From Bacillaceae bacterium JMAK1 (GTDB lineage: Bacteria > Bacillota > Bacilli > Bacillales > Marinococcaceae): DNA of 64,000 nt. The position numbers and the translations under genes were made by a program. Positions 36,821 to 45,524 of this stretch are shown here, one piece after another. The notes beneath the pieces were generated by a model. It had not been told where the DNA came from and did no database searches. It saw only the letters and a program-made list of their open reading frames with translations. The first letter of the stretch is position 1; each line of letters begins with the position of its first letter. The stretch covers positions 434,001 to 498,000 of the forward strand of contig JIBW01000002.1 in NCBI GenBank assembly GCA_012970285.1, read 5' to 3'.

Positions 36821-37678
36821 ATGGCAGACAAACAAAATGTCGTCTCTGTGAGCGACCGAATACCAGCGTTAAAGGAACAGAGGAAAAAGCGAGCCAACCG
36901 CCGTCTCATTTTTTATTTAAGTATTTTCTTTATCCTTATTGGCATCGTTGTCTATTTTCAATCTCCCCTAAGTCACGTTCAACAAATTCAAGTTGAGGGG
37001 AACTATACAGGAGAAACCGGTGAGATCATTGATCAAAGTATGCTTGTAAGTGGTGAGAGCATTTGGTCACAATCGCTCGGTAGTGCGAAAGAGCGAGTTG
37101 AACAAATTCCGTACATTGAAGAAGCGACGATTGAACGATCCCTCCCGACAACGTTACGCATTATTGTCCAAGAACGGGATCGTACGGCTTATTTGCATAG
37201 CAACGATCAATTTATTCCCGTATATGGAAACGGTCAATTAATGGAAGAACAATCGCTCGACACGTATCCGAGTGATGCGCCAATAATTTTTAACTGGCAA
37301 AACGAAGAACTGTTAGAAGCGTTTTTCGTTGAATTGGACAAGCTTGGAAGCGGTATGATTAATCACATATCGGAGATCCATCCGAGTGATGACGATCCTG
37401 CACTTCTTCGCTTATTCATGAATGATGGCATTGAAGTAGAAACAACGATTGAAAACTTCGCGAGCTATATGGCGCCGTATCCAACCGTTGCAAGGCAAAT
37501 CTCAGAACCTACTGACGGGATTTTACACATGAAAATGAGTCCTTATTTTGAAGCGTTTAATCCTGAAGAGTATGCCGGTGAGATGCATGAAGAGCACATT
37601 GATATGGGTGATGGTGGATTAGAAACCGAAGAAGAACAAGTCACAGAAGAGCCCGTTGAAGAAGGAGGAAATAACTGA
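36821..37678 (+). CDS. divIB: Cell division protein DivIB/FtsQ
   Basis: 285 residues: basic cytoplasmic tail, one helix (LIFYLSIFFILIGIVVYF, about 28-45), a POTRA domain starting at SHVQQIQVEGN, the beta domain (VQERDRTAYL) and an acidic Glu-rich C-terminal tail (residues 255-285). Part of the DivIB-DivIC-FtsL complex. GGTAGGAGG before the ATG. Confidence 0.92.
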   Translation: MADKQNVVSVSDRIPALKEQRKKRANRRLIFYLSIFFILIGIVVYFQSPLSHVQQIQVEGNYTGETGEIIDQSMLVSGESIWSQSLGSAKERVEQIPYIEEATIERSLPTTLRIIVQERDRTAYLHSNDQFIPVYGNGQLMEEQSLDTYPSDAPIIFNWQNEELLEAFFVELDKLGSGMINHISEIHPSDDDPALLRLFMNDGIEVETTIENFASYMAPYPTVARQISEPTDGILHMKMSPYFEAFNPEEYAGEMHEEHIDMGDGGLETEEEQVTEEPVEEGGNN

Positions 37679-37687
37679 TCTAATGGA

Positions 37688-37716
37688 CACAGTTCCCATT
37701 TGGGAACTGTGGCTTT
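37688..37716 (+). terminator. Hairpin after divIB
   Basis: 10-bp perfect stem (37688-37697 with 37702-37711), 4-nt loop, followed by GGCTTTCG: a weak terminator. ylxW, ylxX and sbp, found here in B. subtilis, are absent; the rest of the interval to ftsA (37717-37928) shows no gene. Confidence 0.6.
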
Positions 37717-37928
37717 CGTGCTAGCGTCTATCTAGAGCGTTTTTCGCTTTCCTCCTTACCAATTCTAGTGTAGACTTGTACATAGTAATTCTTTTTCACA
37801 ACTGATAAAGGATTTTTACATCCCCGAATCGAATTAAAGAAGAACGGTAGTCATTTTATTTCGGTTCATTACTAAGAAGAAATGTAATAGAAACGAAGCC
37901 GTTTCATTACAAGTAGGAGGTACCGTTC

Positions 37929-39218
37929 ATGGACAACAACACAATTTATGTCAGTCTTGATATTGGTACAGCCGAGGTACGTGTCATGATCGGGGAAATG
38001 TCAGCAGGGATGCTGAACATTATTGGAGTAGGCAATGCAGCTTCTACTGGAATTAAAAAAGGTGCAGTCGTTGACATAGATGCCACTGTAAATGCAATTC
38101 GAGAAGCCGTCGATAAGGCAGAGCGAATGGTAGGGATGTCAATTAAACAAGTGGTTGTCGGCATTAATGGGAACCATGTTGATCTCCATCAAACACACGG
38201 AATCGTAGCTGTATCAAGTGCAAACAAAGAAATTACAGCAGAAGATATTGATCGCGTTACCGATGCAGCTTCAGTCGTGAGCATTCCTCACGATCGTGAA
38301 ATTGTTGATATCGTACCCTTACAGTACATCGTTGATGGGTATGACGGGATTACAGATCCAACTGGAATGATCGGAGTTCGTTTGGAAATGGAAGGGTTGA
38401 TGGTCACAGGATCAAAAACCGTTTTACATAACTTACTTCGATGCGTTGAAAAAGCGAACCTTGAAATTACAGACATTTTCTTGCAACCACTGGCTGCAGG
38501 AGAGATTGCTGTATCAAGCGATGAAAGAATGCTCGGTGTTGCACTCGTGGATATTGGTGGTGGCCAAACGACCATTTCATATTTTAAGAATGGTGGTTTA
38601 CACTCAACATATGTGATGCCAATTGGCGGAACACATGTAACCAATGATTTATCTGTTGGGTTGCGCACGACGATGACTCAAGCTGAACAAGTGAAAATTG
38701 AACATGGTCATGCATTTATTGATGACAGTAGTGATGAAGTCACTACGACAATCACACCGATGGGTCAAGGAAATGGCGAAGAATATTCGCAGCGAGACTT
38801 TGCTCACATCATCGAGCCTCGTATGGAAGAAATCTTTGAACTCGTAAACGAAACGCTAGATGCAGAAGGTGATATTCCTGGAGGAGTTGTACTCACAGGT
38901 GGCGGAGTGATGCTTCCTGGCACACTTGAACTCGCTCGTGATGTACTCGGTCGAAATGTCCGGATGGCGATTCCAGATTATATCGGTGTAAGAGAACCAC
39001 GGTATACAAATGCTGTTGGACTCATTGAATTTGCTCATAAGCATGTTAGAATGCATAATAAAGAGATGGTCGCTGCGACATCTGAATCCGCACAACCAAC
39101 AAAAGTAGAGCAAAATCGTAAATCAAGACATTCTACGAATGAACAAGAAGAATCGAATGAAGATAGCCCTGGCGTAAAAAAACGCGTACGTAACTTCTTT
39201 AAAGTGTTTTTTGAATAG
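37929..39218 (+). CDS. ftsA: Cell division protein FtsA
   Basis: 429-residue actin-like ATPase tethering FtsZ to the membrane. DIGTAEVRVMIGE (phosphate 1), VDIGGGQTTISYF (phosphate 2) and VVLTGGGVMLPG (adenosine motif) are present. The C-terminal amphipathic helix VKKRVRNFFKVFFE is the membrane-targeting sequence. AAGTAGGAGGT before ATG. ftsZ follows after 34 bp. Confidence 0.96.
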   Translation: MDNNTIYVSLDIGTAEVRVMIGEMSAGMLNIIGVGNAASTGIKKGAVVDIDATVNAIREAVDKAERMVGMSIKQVVVGINGNHVDLHQTHGIVAVSSANKEITAEDIDRVTDAASVVSIPHDREIVDIVPLQYIVDGYDGITDPTGMIGVRLEMEGLMVTGSKTVLHNLLRCVEKANLEITDIFLQPLAAGEIAVSSDERMLGVALVDIGGGQTTISYFKNGGLHSTYVMPIGGTHVTNDLSVGLRTTMTQAEQVKIEHGHAFIDDSSDEVTTTITPMGQGNGEEYSQRDFAHIIEPRMEEIFELVNETLDAEGDIPGGVVLTGGGVMLPGTLELARDVLGRNVRMAIPDYIGVREPRYTNAVGLIEFAHKHVRMHNKEMVAATSESAQPTKVEQNRKSRHSTNEQEESNEDSPGVKKRVRNFFKVFFE

Positions 39219-39252
39219 GACAGGCACATTTGACTGATGAGGGGGACCTGAG

Positions 39253-40404
39253 ATGCTAGAGTTTGAAATGGACATGGACCAACTCGCCCAAATTAAAGTT
39301 ATTGGGGTCGGAGGCGGCGGTTCCAACGCGGTAAACCGAATGATCGAAAACGGTCTACAAGGCGTAGAATTTATTGCTGTAAACACAGATGCTCAAGCAT
39401 TGCAATTATCACAAGCGGAAACGAAACTACAATTAGGTGGAAAGTTGACGCGTGGTTTAGGTGCAGGAGCGAACCCAGATATTGGAAAGAAAGCAGCTGA
39501 AGAAAGTAAAGAGCAACTCGAAGAATGTCTAACAGGTGCTGACATGGTATTTATCACCGCTGGAATGGGTGGAGGTACTGGAACAGGAGCTGCACCAGTA
39601 ATCGCAGAAGTTGCTAAAGAAATCGGCGCGCTAACAGTAGGTGTCGTTACTCGACCATTTTCTTTTGAAGGAAAGAAACGTTCGACTCATGCAAAGGACG
39701 GAATTGAAGCACTCAAGGAAAAAGTCGATACACTGATCGTCATTCCAAATGATCGCTTGCTTGAGATTGTTGACAAGAACACGCCAATGCTTGAAGCATT
39801 CCGTGAAGCAGACAACGTTCTTCGTCAAGGTGTACAAGGGATCTCGGATTTAATTGCTACTCCTGGTTTAATCAACCTAGACTTTGCCGATGTGAAGACA
39901 GTCATGAGTGAAAAAGGTTCAGCACTTATGGGTATTGGTATTGCAACCGGTGAGAACCGTGCAGCCGAAGCGGCTAAGAAGGCGATATCAAGTCCACTCC
40001 TTGAAACGTCTGTAGACGGAGCGCAAGGGGTACTCATGAACATTACGGGCGGTTCGAACTTGAGCTTGTTTGAAGTTCATGAAGCAGCGGAAATTGTTTC
40101 TGATGCCTCGGATCCAGAAGTGAACATGATTTTCGGTTCCGTAATCAATGAAAATCTGAAAGAAGAAATCGTCGTAACCGTCATCGCGACTGGTTTTGAT
40201 GATGTTGCTGATAAAAAGGCAAAACAACAAAAGGTTCGTGGTTCTTCTATGCAGCGTCAACAAGCACCACGAGAAGAAGTGGAGTCATCCCGTGAACAGC
40301 GACAACAACCTGTTTACGATGAGCCACCACAATCAGAACCACAACAAGAAGACGAATCTATAGACGTTCCTGCGTTCCTACGCAACCGTCGTAGAAGAAG
40401 ATAA
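39253..40404 (+). CDS. ftsZ: Cell division protein FtsZ
   Basis: 383-residue tubulin-like GTPase forming the Z-ring. GGGTGTG tubulin signature at about 106-112, N-terminal [15 protein letters not shown]7 loop [11 protein letters not shown]. After a Gln/Glu-rich linker the conserved C-terminal peptide [13 protein letters not shown] binds FtsA and SepF. GAGGGGG precedes the ATG. A strong terminator follows. Confidence 0.98.
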   Translation: MLEFEMDMDQLAQIKVIGVGGGGSNAVNRMIENGLQGVEFIAVNTDAQALQLSQAETKLQLGGKLTRGLGAGANPDIGKKAAEESKEQLEECLTGADMVFITAGMGGGTGTGAAPVIAEVAKEIGALTVGVVTRPFSFEGKKRSTHAKDGIEALKEKVDTLIVIPNDRLLEIVDKNTPMLEAFREADNVLRQGVQGISDLIATPGLINLDFADVKTVMSEKGSALMGIGIATGENRAAEAAKKAISSPLLETSVDGAQGVLMNITGGSNLSLFEVHEAAEIVSDASDPEVNMIFGSVINENLKEEIVVTVIATGFDDVADKKAKQQKVRGSSMQRQQAPREEVESSREQRQQPVYDEPPQSEPQQEDESIDVPAFLRNRRRRR

Positions 40405-40406
40405 GA

Positions 40407-40440
40407 AATAAGAGTCCAATTATTGGACTCTTATTTTTTT
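40407..40440 (+). terminator. Terminator after ftsZ
   Basis: 13-bp perfect stem (AATAAGAGTCCAA with TTGGACTCTTATT), 3-nt loop, T-run. Confidence 0.92.
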
Positions 40441-40449
40441 ATGTTTGCA

Positions 40450-40593
40450 TTGTCGAATGGTGAAATCGTGATTAGCTAGACATTCCTTGCACAGTCGCCG
40501 TGGAATTCGACACATTTATACGTAAACGTGTAAAAAGAGTGAGAGACATGCTCTAAGAAAATGACATACTTCGAAATCGAATCTCTCTATACT
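40450..40593 (+). promoter_or_regulatory. Spo0A-type control region and promoter of spoIIGA-sigE
   Basis: Candidate 0A boxes: TTGTCGAA (40450-40457), its reverse TTCGACA (40506-40512), and near-matches TTCGAAA (40570-40576) with ATCGAAT beside it. The promoter candidate has ATGACA (40561-40566) and TATACT (40588-40593) with a 21-bp spacer, close to the unusually long spacing known for the Spo0A-activated spoIIG promoter of B. subtilis. Confidence 0.65.
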
Positions 40594-40644
40594 AGTAATC
40601 AAGGAAAAACAGAAATCGTTTAGAGAGGAGGGAGTGGGCGTTCA

Positions 40645-41553
40645 TTGACCTTATACATAGATGTCATCTATGGATTAAATACGGTCGTTACGGCTAGTCT
40701 CCTTTACATGACTGGCAAATGGCAAGGGTATGAATTCTCTCTTTTCAGAGTATTGATTGTTGCACTCGTAACGAGCTTACCATTATTTCTATGGTTGACC
40801 GACTACGGTGCAATGTTACTACACCCAGTGAGTCAAGTGATCGTTTGCATCTGTACCGTATATCTTGCTTTTGGTTTTAAGCGATTTGCACGGTTCATTA
40901 AGACGACGTTTACGTTTTATGTAATTTCGTTATTGTCAGGCGGGGCTGTCATTGCAATGACGTGGTTTTGGCAATCATCTCAATTACTACACACGTGGAA
41001 ACAGACGTCAAGCTGGGCTACGTTAGATCATATGCACGGGCTGCTCGTCTTATCCACATTACCCGTCGTCATTCTCTTAACGCAAATTACAAAGCACTCA
41101 CTAAAAGAAGAGAAACGCAATGAAAATAAAATCATAAACGTTCGCATTCAGATGGACGGTATGGTCGATTCTGTTTATGCAAAGGCACTGATTGACACTG
41201 GAAACCACTTGAAAGATCCGATTACGAGAAAGCCTGTCATGGTGGCGACACTTTCCGTTCTTGAATCTGTTTTAAGTAATGAATCTCTCGAGAACTTCTC
41301 AACATGGTTAAACGCCGAAGGTACAGAAGGAGAAAATCCGTGGAACGAAAATGTTCGAATTATCCCATATCAAGCGATCGGAAAAGAACACGGATTTTTG
41401 TTTGCGATTCAAGCAACAGAAATTGAAATGGTAGTAAGTGGTGAATCGTCTCACATTTTAAATCGGGCACTAATCGCATTTGAAACCCGTGCAGTATCAT
41501 CAGAAGATCGTTTTCAGTGCATCATCCCACCTGAAATGGTGCCAGCTGAATAA
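40645..41553 (+). CDS. spoIIGA: Sigma-E processing peptidase SpoIIGA
   Basis: 302-residue membrane-embedded aspartic protease that cleaves pro-sigma E. Five hydrophobic helices in residues 1-155, then a soluble domain with the active Asp in LIDTGNHLKDP (about 189). TTG start; GGAGGGAGTGG lies a little far upstream. sigE follows after 23 bp, the conserved pair. Confidence 0.93.
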   Translation: MTLYIDVIYGLNTVVTASLLYMTGKWQGYEFSLFRVLIVALVTSLPLFLWLTDYGAMLLHPVSQVIVCICTVYLAFGFKRFARFIKTTFTFYVISLLSGGAVIAMTWFWQSSQLLHTWKQTSSWATLDHMHGLLVLSTLPVVILLTQITKHSLKEEKRNENKIINVRIQMDGMVDSVYAKALIDTGNHLKDPITRKPVMVATLSVLESVLSNESLENFSTWLNAEGTEGENPWNENVRIIPYQAIGKEHGFLFAIQATEIEMVVSGESSHILNRALIAFETRAVSSEDRFQCIIPPEMVPAE

Positions 41554-41576
41554 AGCCGAACTGAGGGGGATTTACA

Positions 41577-42299
41577 TTGTGGAAGAAATCCAAGATGAAA
41601 CTTACGATTCATTGGTATAAGTTACTTCAAAAACTAGGCATTAAACCCGACGAAGTGTATTACATCGGTGGTAGTGAAGCATTGCCTCCTCCTCTTAGTA
41701 AAGAAGAAGAAGCAGAGCTACTAGGAAAGCTCCCTAACGGAGACCCAGAGGTACGCAGTCGCCTCATTGAACGAAACTTACGACTCGTCGTCTATATCGC
41801 TCGGAAATTCGAAAACACCGGCATTAACATTGAAGACTTGATTAGCATAGGAACAATTGGACTTATTAAAGCTGTTAACACATTTAATCCCGAGAAAAAA
41901 ATCAAACTAGCAACTTACGCATCTCGGTGTATAGAAAATGAGATTCTCATGTACTTGCGACGAAACAACAAAACCCGTTCTGAAATCTCATTCGATGAAC
42001 CGTTAAATGTCGATTGGGATGGCAATGAATTATTATTATCTGATGTAATGGGAACCGAAGAAGATATCATCACACGAGACCTTGAAGATAAAGTTGATAA
42101 GTCATTATTGCGCCGAGCATTAACGACACTAAACCCCCGGGAAAAACAAATTATGGAGCTTCGTTTTGGACTTGCGGGCACGAAAGAAAAGACGCAAAAA
42201 GATGTTGCAGATATGTTAGGAATATCTCAATCTTACATTTCAAGGCTCGAAAAACGAATTATTCGTCGGCTAAGAAAAGAATTTAACAAAATGGTTTAA
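41577..42299 (+). CDS. sigE: Mother-cell sigma factor sigma E (pro-form)
   Basis: 240 residues. The N-terminal ~29 residues ([19 protein letters not shown] onward) form the membrane-associated pro-sequence removed by SpoIIGA; the cleavage region [13 protein letters not shown] is present. Region 2 ([34 protein letters not shown]) and region 4 ([20 protein letters not shown]) match. TTG start 8 bases after GAGGGGG. Confidence 0.97.
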   Translation: MWKKSKMKLTIHWYKLLQKLGIKPDEVYYIGGSEALPPPLSKEEEAELLGKLPNGDPEVRSRLIERNLRLVVYIARKFENTGINIEDLISIGTIGLIKAVNTFNPEKKIKLATYASRCIENEILMYLRRNNKTRSEISFDEPLNVDWDGNELLLSDVMGTEEDIITRDLEDKVDKSLLRRALTTLNPREKQIMELRFGLAGTKEKTQKDVADMLGISQSYISRLEKRIIRRLRKEFNKMV

Positions 42300-42348
42300 T
42301 GAAAAAGCGAAGACTTACCGCCATTTTTATAACTTTAAACTTAATTTC

Positions 42349-42374
42349 GATCGATCAAGCTAAAAGATTGATCG
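42349..42374 (+). other. Small hairpin in the sigG leader
   Basis: CGATCAA and TTGATCG with a 9-nt loop, between sigE and the RBS-masking helix of sigG. No T-run. Confidence 0.4.
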
Positions 42375-42384
42375 CATAAAAAGT

Positions 42385-42452
42385 CCTCCCACGGACATAC
42401 TGAACGTGAGCAGGAAGAACGAATTCGTTCACTGCGATGACGCCGTGGGAGG
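42385..42452 (+). promoter_or_regulatory. Leader helix masking the sigG ribosome binding site
   Basis: CCTCCCACGG (42385-42394) pairs perfectly with CCGTGGGAGG (42443-42452), and the second arm is the sigG ribosome binding site. The 48-nt interior contains the palindrome GAACGAATTCGTTC (42417-42430). A leader of this kind is reported to lower sigG translation in B. subtilis. Confidence 0.78.
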
Positions 42453-42460
42453 GAACATAT

Positions 42461-43243
42461 GTGACACGCAACAAAGTTGAGATCTGCGGAGTTGATACGT
42501 CAAAATTACCTGTACTTAAAAACGATGAAATGCGCATCCTTTTTCAAAAGCTTCAATCTGGAGAAGAATCCGCACGAGAAACACTCGTAAACGGAAACTT
42601 ACGACTCGTACTTAGCGTCATTCAGCGTTTTAACAACCGTGGCGAATATGTCGACGATCTATTCCAAGTCGGCTGTATAGGACTGATGAAATCCATCGAT
42701 AATTTCGATTTAGGCCACAATGTAAAGTTTTCAACGTACGCTGTCCCGATGATTATCGGAGAAATCCGTCGCTACTTACGCGACAACAATCCGATTCGCG
42801 TCTCGCGTTCATTACGTGACACCGCGTACAAAGCATTACAAGTAAGAGACCGACTCATGGCAGAAAAAGACCGCACGACCGAACCGACCGTACAGGAAAT
42901 TGCAAAAGAATTAGACTTACCAAAAGAAGAAGTCGTCTATGCACTAGACGCAATTCAAGACCCCGTCTCATTATTCGAACCGATCTACAATGATGGCGGC
43001 GACCCAATCTACGTCCTCGACCAAATTAGCGACGACAAAGAAAAAGACTCCACCTGGGTCGAACACATTGCCATCCAAGAAGCAATGATCCGTCTAAACG
43101 AACGGGAAAAGAAAATACTAGACATGCGCTTTTTCCAAGGAAAAACACAAATGGAAGTCGCCGAAGAAATCGGCATATCCCAAGCCCAAGTATCCAGACT
43201 CGAAAAAGCCGCAATCCAAGAAATGAATAAACACACCCGATAA
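42461..43243 (+). CDS. sigG: Forespore sigma factor sigma G
   Basis: 260 residues, same length as B. subtilis SigG, directing late forespore genes. N-terminal VTRNKVEICGVDTSKLPVL holds the Gin/SpoIIAB-related segment; region 2 (NGNLRLVLSVIQRFNNRGEY, GCIGLMKSIDNFDL) and region 4 (MEVAEEIGISQAQVSRLEKA) are clear. GTG 42461 lies 7 bases after GGGAGGG. Confidence 0.97.
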   Translation: MTRNKVEICGVDTSKLPVLKNDEMRILFQKLQSGEESARETLVNGNLRLVLSVIQRFNNRGEYVDDLFQVGCIGLMKSIDNFDLGHNVKFSTYAVPMIIGEIRRYLRDNNPIRVSRSLRDTAYKALQVRDRLMAEKDRTTEPTVQEIAKELDLPKEEVVYALDAIQDPVSLFEPIYNDGGDPIYVLDQISDDKEKDSTWVEHIAIQEAMIRLNEREKKILDMRFFQGKTQMEVAEEIGISQAQVSRLEKAAIQEMNKHTR

Positions 43244-43257
43244 GGGGTGAAAACAGA

Positions 43258-43287
43258 TCCCACCGCGGAAAGCGGTGGGTTTTTTTG
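43258..43287 (+). terminator. Terminator after sigG
   Basis: CCCACCGC and GCGGTGGG, 5-nt loop, T-run of seven. Confidence 0.92.
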
Positions 43288-43311
43288 TGGGAAAGGGCTG
43301 GAGTCTGTCAA

Positions 43312-43340
43312 TTGTACACCCAGTATGTATCTACTTTATG
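43312..43340 (+). promoter_or_regulatory. Weak promoter candidate before the repeat array
   Basis: TTGTAC (43312-43317), 17-bp spacer, TTTATG (43335-43340), right after the sigG terminator and 20 bp before the first repeat. The -10 is a poor match. Confidence 0.25.
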
Positions 43341-43360
43341 GGGACAATACCAGGTGTGGT

Positions 43361-43927
43361 GTAGCAAGAGAAGTCGATGGTGTAGCAAGAGAAGTCGATG
43401 GTGTAGCAAGAGAAGGTGTTGGTGTAGCAAGAGAAGGCGTAGGTGTAGCAAGAGAAGGCGTAGGTGTAGCAAGAGGAAGCTTTGGTGTAGCAAGAGAAGG
43501 CGTTGGTGTAGCAAGAGAAGGCGTTGGTGTAGCAAGGGAAGGTGTAGGTGTAGCAAGAGAAGGCGTTGGTGTAGCAAGGGAGGGCAATGGTGTAGCAAGA
43601 GGAAGCGTTGGTGTAGCAAGAGAAGGCGTAGGTGTAGCAAGAGAAGGCGATGGTGTAGCAAGAGAGGGCGTTGGTGTAGCAAGAGAGGGCGATGGTGTAG
43701 CAAGAGAGGGCATGGGTGTAGCAAGAGAGGGCATGGGTGTAGCAAGAGAGGGCATGGGTGTAGCAAGAGAAGGCGTAGGTGTAGCAAGGGAGGGCGATGG
43801 TGTAGCAAGAGAAGGCGTAGGTGTAGCAAGAGAAGGCGTAGGTGTAGCAAGAGGAAGCGTTGGTGTAGCAAGAGAAGGCGTAGGTGTAGCAAAAGAAGGT
43901 GTAGGTGTAGCAAGAGAGGGCGTTGGT
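43361..43927. repeat. 27-copy tandem array of a 21-bp unit
   Basis: Twenty-seven uninterrupted 21-bp units, 567 bp, no indels. Each has the invariant 10-mer GGTGTAGCAA and an 11-bp variable part, most often GAGAAGGCGTA or GAGAAGGCGTT. Variants cluster: units 6, 12 and 24 carry GGAAGC; units 17-19 are identical (AGAGGGCATG); units 1-2 identical (AAGTCGAT). The period of 21 leaves four frames open: plus VAREGVG and CSKRRRW, minus PTPSLAT and a Leu/His-rich one. No open frame has a ribosome binding site. One strand is strongly purine-rich. Whether it is coding, a binding array or a plain minisatellite is open. Confidence 0.95.
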
Positions 43928-43975
43928 TTAACTAGAACACGATATAATGTATTGCCTAACGAGATTAATGTGGAG

Positions 43976-44929
43976 TCATTTTTGTTCCCATGGTAATAGC
44001 AATCGATAGTAGGTTTGATTATTTATATTGCGGGTGTAATGGGACATTTTCTGTAACGATCGCAGCATTGTATGTCTATCTTGTATGTTTAAAAATTGCC
44101 TTGCTTCCTTGTTTGTGCAATAACGATTTACGAGTAGGGCATAATCAACAATCCCTGCTAGGAGGTTATCATAAGAGTAAGTCTGACATTTTTTACAATG
44201 GAAGCGTACATGGTTGGACGCTCTTTCCACTGGAACATGATCACATCGAGTGCAAGGGACACCGAGGCGCAAGTTGGCATACGTAAGGCTGTAATCATGC
44301 AGCACATTTCGCCACTTTGGTCGATGGAGCGTGTTTATAAGTGATGTGATCTTAGTTATTTCAACATGACCTGTATCTGGACCGCGATCTTTGGATAAAA
44401 GTTTAGGAATGTCCTCTGCACGAATGACATAACGCTTGATGTCGTCTTGTAATCTAGGGGAATAGGAAAGTTCAGTGTAAGGAGAAGTCATAACGACATA
44501 AGGGCGAATGGAAATGGGAGTAGTGATTCGCTGCTGAAGGAGGAAAGTCTGGAATAGACGTTCGTGGCGCTTGACTTGGTGAATCGGGTTATTCAACGTT
44601 TCGGTTTCATTACCTGATGTTTTTGTCACGGTTCCATCGTCTTGAAAATGAATGTGACCTTTCATCTGTTTCGTATCAAAAAGGTAAATGGTGTCGGATG
44701 TGAGTACGATGAGATCGAGTTGAAAGTAGTACGGTTCGTAACTTGGAAGCCGTTTGTTGTGTAGTACTTGCCATTGGGGGAGTTGGTTCGAGCGTAAAAG
44801 ATTGTACAGCTGTGTTTCGCCGCTAAGTCCGGCTTTAAACTTATCAATATCAGAATGTAGAGCGGGGACTAAATTGATACAACGCCTTTCTAAGGCTTGT
44901 AGTTGCATTAAAGGTTCACTAATGAGCAA
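43976..44929 (-). CDS. NERD (nuclease-related) domain protein
   Basis: 317 residues. An N-terminal helix precedes a NERD domain (about 35-150): [40 protein letters not shown], the last resembling the D-x-K nuclease-fold core. A zinc-ribbon-like segment (CTRC ... CKKC, about 225-250) and a helical end follow. DNA-processing activity is suggested by the fold only. TTG 44929 is the start, 7 bases after AGGAGGTG. It stands alone, converging on sigG across the repeat array; the usual B. subtilis neighbour order is interrupted here. A +1 shift near the stop would continue into the array's PTPSLAT frame. Confidence 0.8.
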   Translation of the reverse strand: MLISEPLMQLQALERRCINLVPALHSDIDKFKAGLSGETQLYNLLRSNQLPQWQVLHNKRLPSYEPYYFQLDLIVLTSDTIYLFDTKQMKGHIHFQDDGTVTKTSGNETETLNNPIHQVKRHERLFQTFLLQQRITTPISIRPYVVMTSPYTELSYSPRLQDDIKRYVIRAEDIPKLLSKDRGPDTGHVEITKITSLINTLHRPKWRNVLHDYSLTYANLRLGVPCTRCDHVPVERASNHVRFHCKKCQTYSYDNLLAGIVDYALLVNRYCTNKEARQFLNIQDRHTMLRSLQKMSHYTRNINNQTYYRLLLPWEQK

Positions 44930-44983
44930 TGTAACACCTCCTGAATGAGTGATTCGACACTTAATATGAAGTTCCTCTTTACT

Positions 44984-45040
44984 TAATTTCACGTACCGAA
45001 AAAGCGAAGCTCCAACCCACAATCATAATTTCACGTACCG
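44984..45040. repeat. 15-bp direct repeat upstream of the NERD gene
   Basis: TAATTTCACGTACCG occurs at 44984-44998 and 45026-45040, 42 bp apart. Rest of the 44.93-45.2 kb interval shows no gene. Confidence 0.7.
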
Positions 45041-45199
45041 TATTTGTACCACCATAAACCCTCATCAAAAACAACAACCGTCCATTAAACGCAAACAGTG
45101 CAACCGTTATCGAAACCTCGACGAAAATAAAGCGATAAAACCGCTCGCATCATCATATGGATAAGCAAGGGAAGTTTTATTTAGAAAGGAGCCAAAGTT

Positions 45200-45445
45200 A
45201 TGCTTAAAATAACCGACTTACAAGTTAAAGAGGTTGTGAATGTACAAACAGGTAAGCGGCTCGGAACGCTTGGGGACGTCGACATTAATTTATCTACAGG
45301 TATGATTGAGTCGTTGGTCGTGACGGGAAACAATCGAATGCTTAATATGTTTGGCAAAGAGGAAGAATTGATCATTCCTTGGAGTCAGATTGCTAAAATT
45401 GGAACCGATGTAATTCTTGTCTATGTTTATGGCAACAACTCTTGA
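45200..45445 (+). CDS. ylmC: YlmC/YmxH family PRC-barrel protein
   Basis: 81-residue PRC-barrel protein: LQVKEVVNVQTGKRLGTLGD, then ELIIPWSQIAKIGTDVILV. YlmC/YmxH proteins are sporulation-associated, function unclear. ATG behind AGAAAGGAGCC. ylmD follows after about 80 bp. Confidence 0.88.
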   Translation: MLKITDLQVKEVVNVQTGKRLGTLGDVDINLSTGMIESLVVTGNNRMLNMFGKEEELIIPWSQIAKIGTDVILVYVYGNNS

Positions 45446-45496
45446 CATTTTTCCGCAAAACTACCGTCAAACGCTCGATATGTGCTAAAATATAAT
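45442..45496 (+). promoter_or_regulatory. Promoter elements before ylmD
   Basis: TATAAT at 45491-45496 with TAAAAT overlapping it; TTGACA at 45442 is too far to be its -35. An internal promoter for ylmDE-sepF is likely but its -35 is unclear. Confidence 0.4.
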
Positions 45497-45524
45497 GAAA
45501 GACTGCAATAAAGGAAGGCGTTTC

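Noticed and set aside
43361-43927. CRISPR array
   Set aside because: Units are contiguous 21-mers with no unique spacers, no palindromic repeat and no cas genes nearby.
43285-43935. CSKRRRW-repeat frame on the plus strand
   Set aside because: Same array in another frame; most unit differences change the amino acid, and no initiation signals exist.
43247-43996. 249-residue plus-strand frame of VAREGVG heptads as a gene
   Set aside because: Its GTG lies in the sigG terminator, no start has a ribosome binding site, and a 21-bp period without stops opens four frames automatically. It is in frame with sigG, but a terminator lies between. Kept as a repeat.
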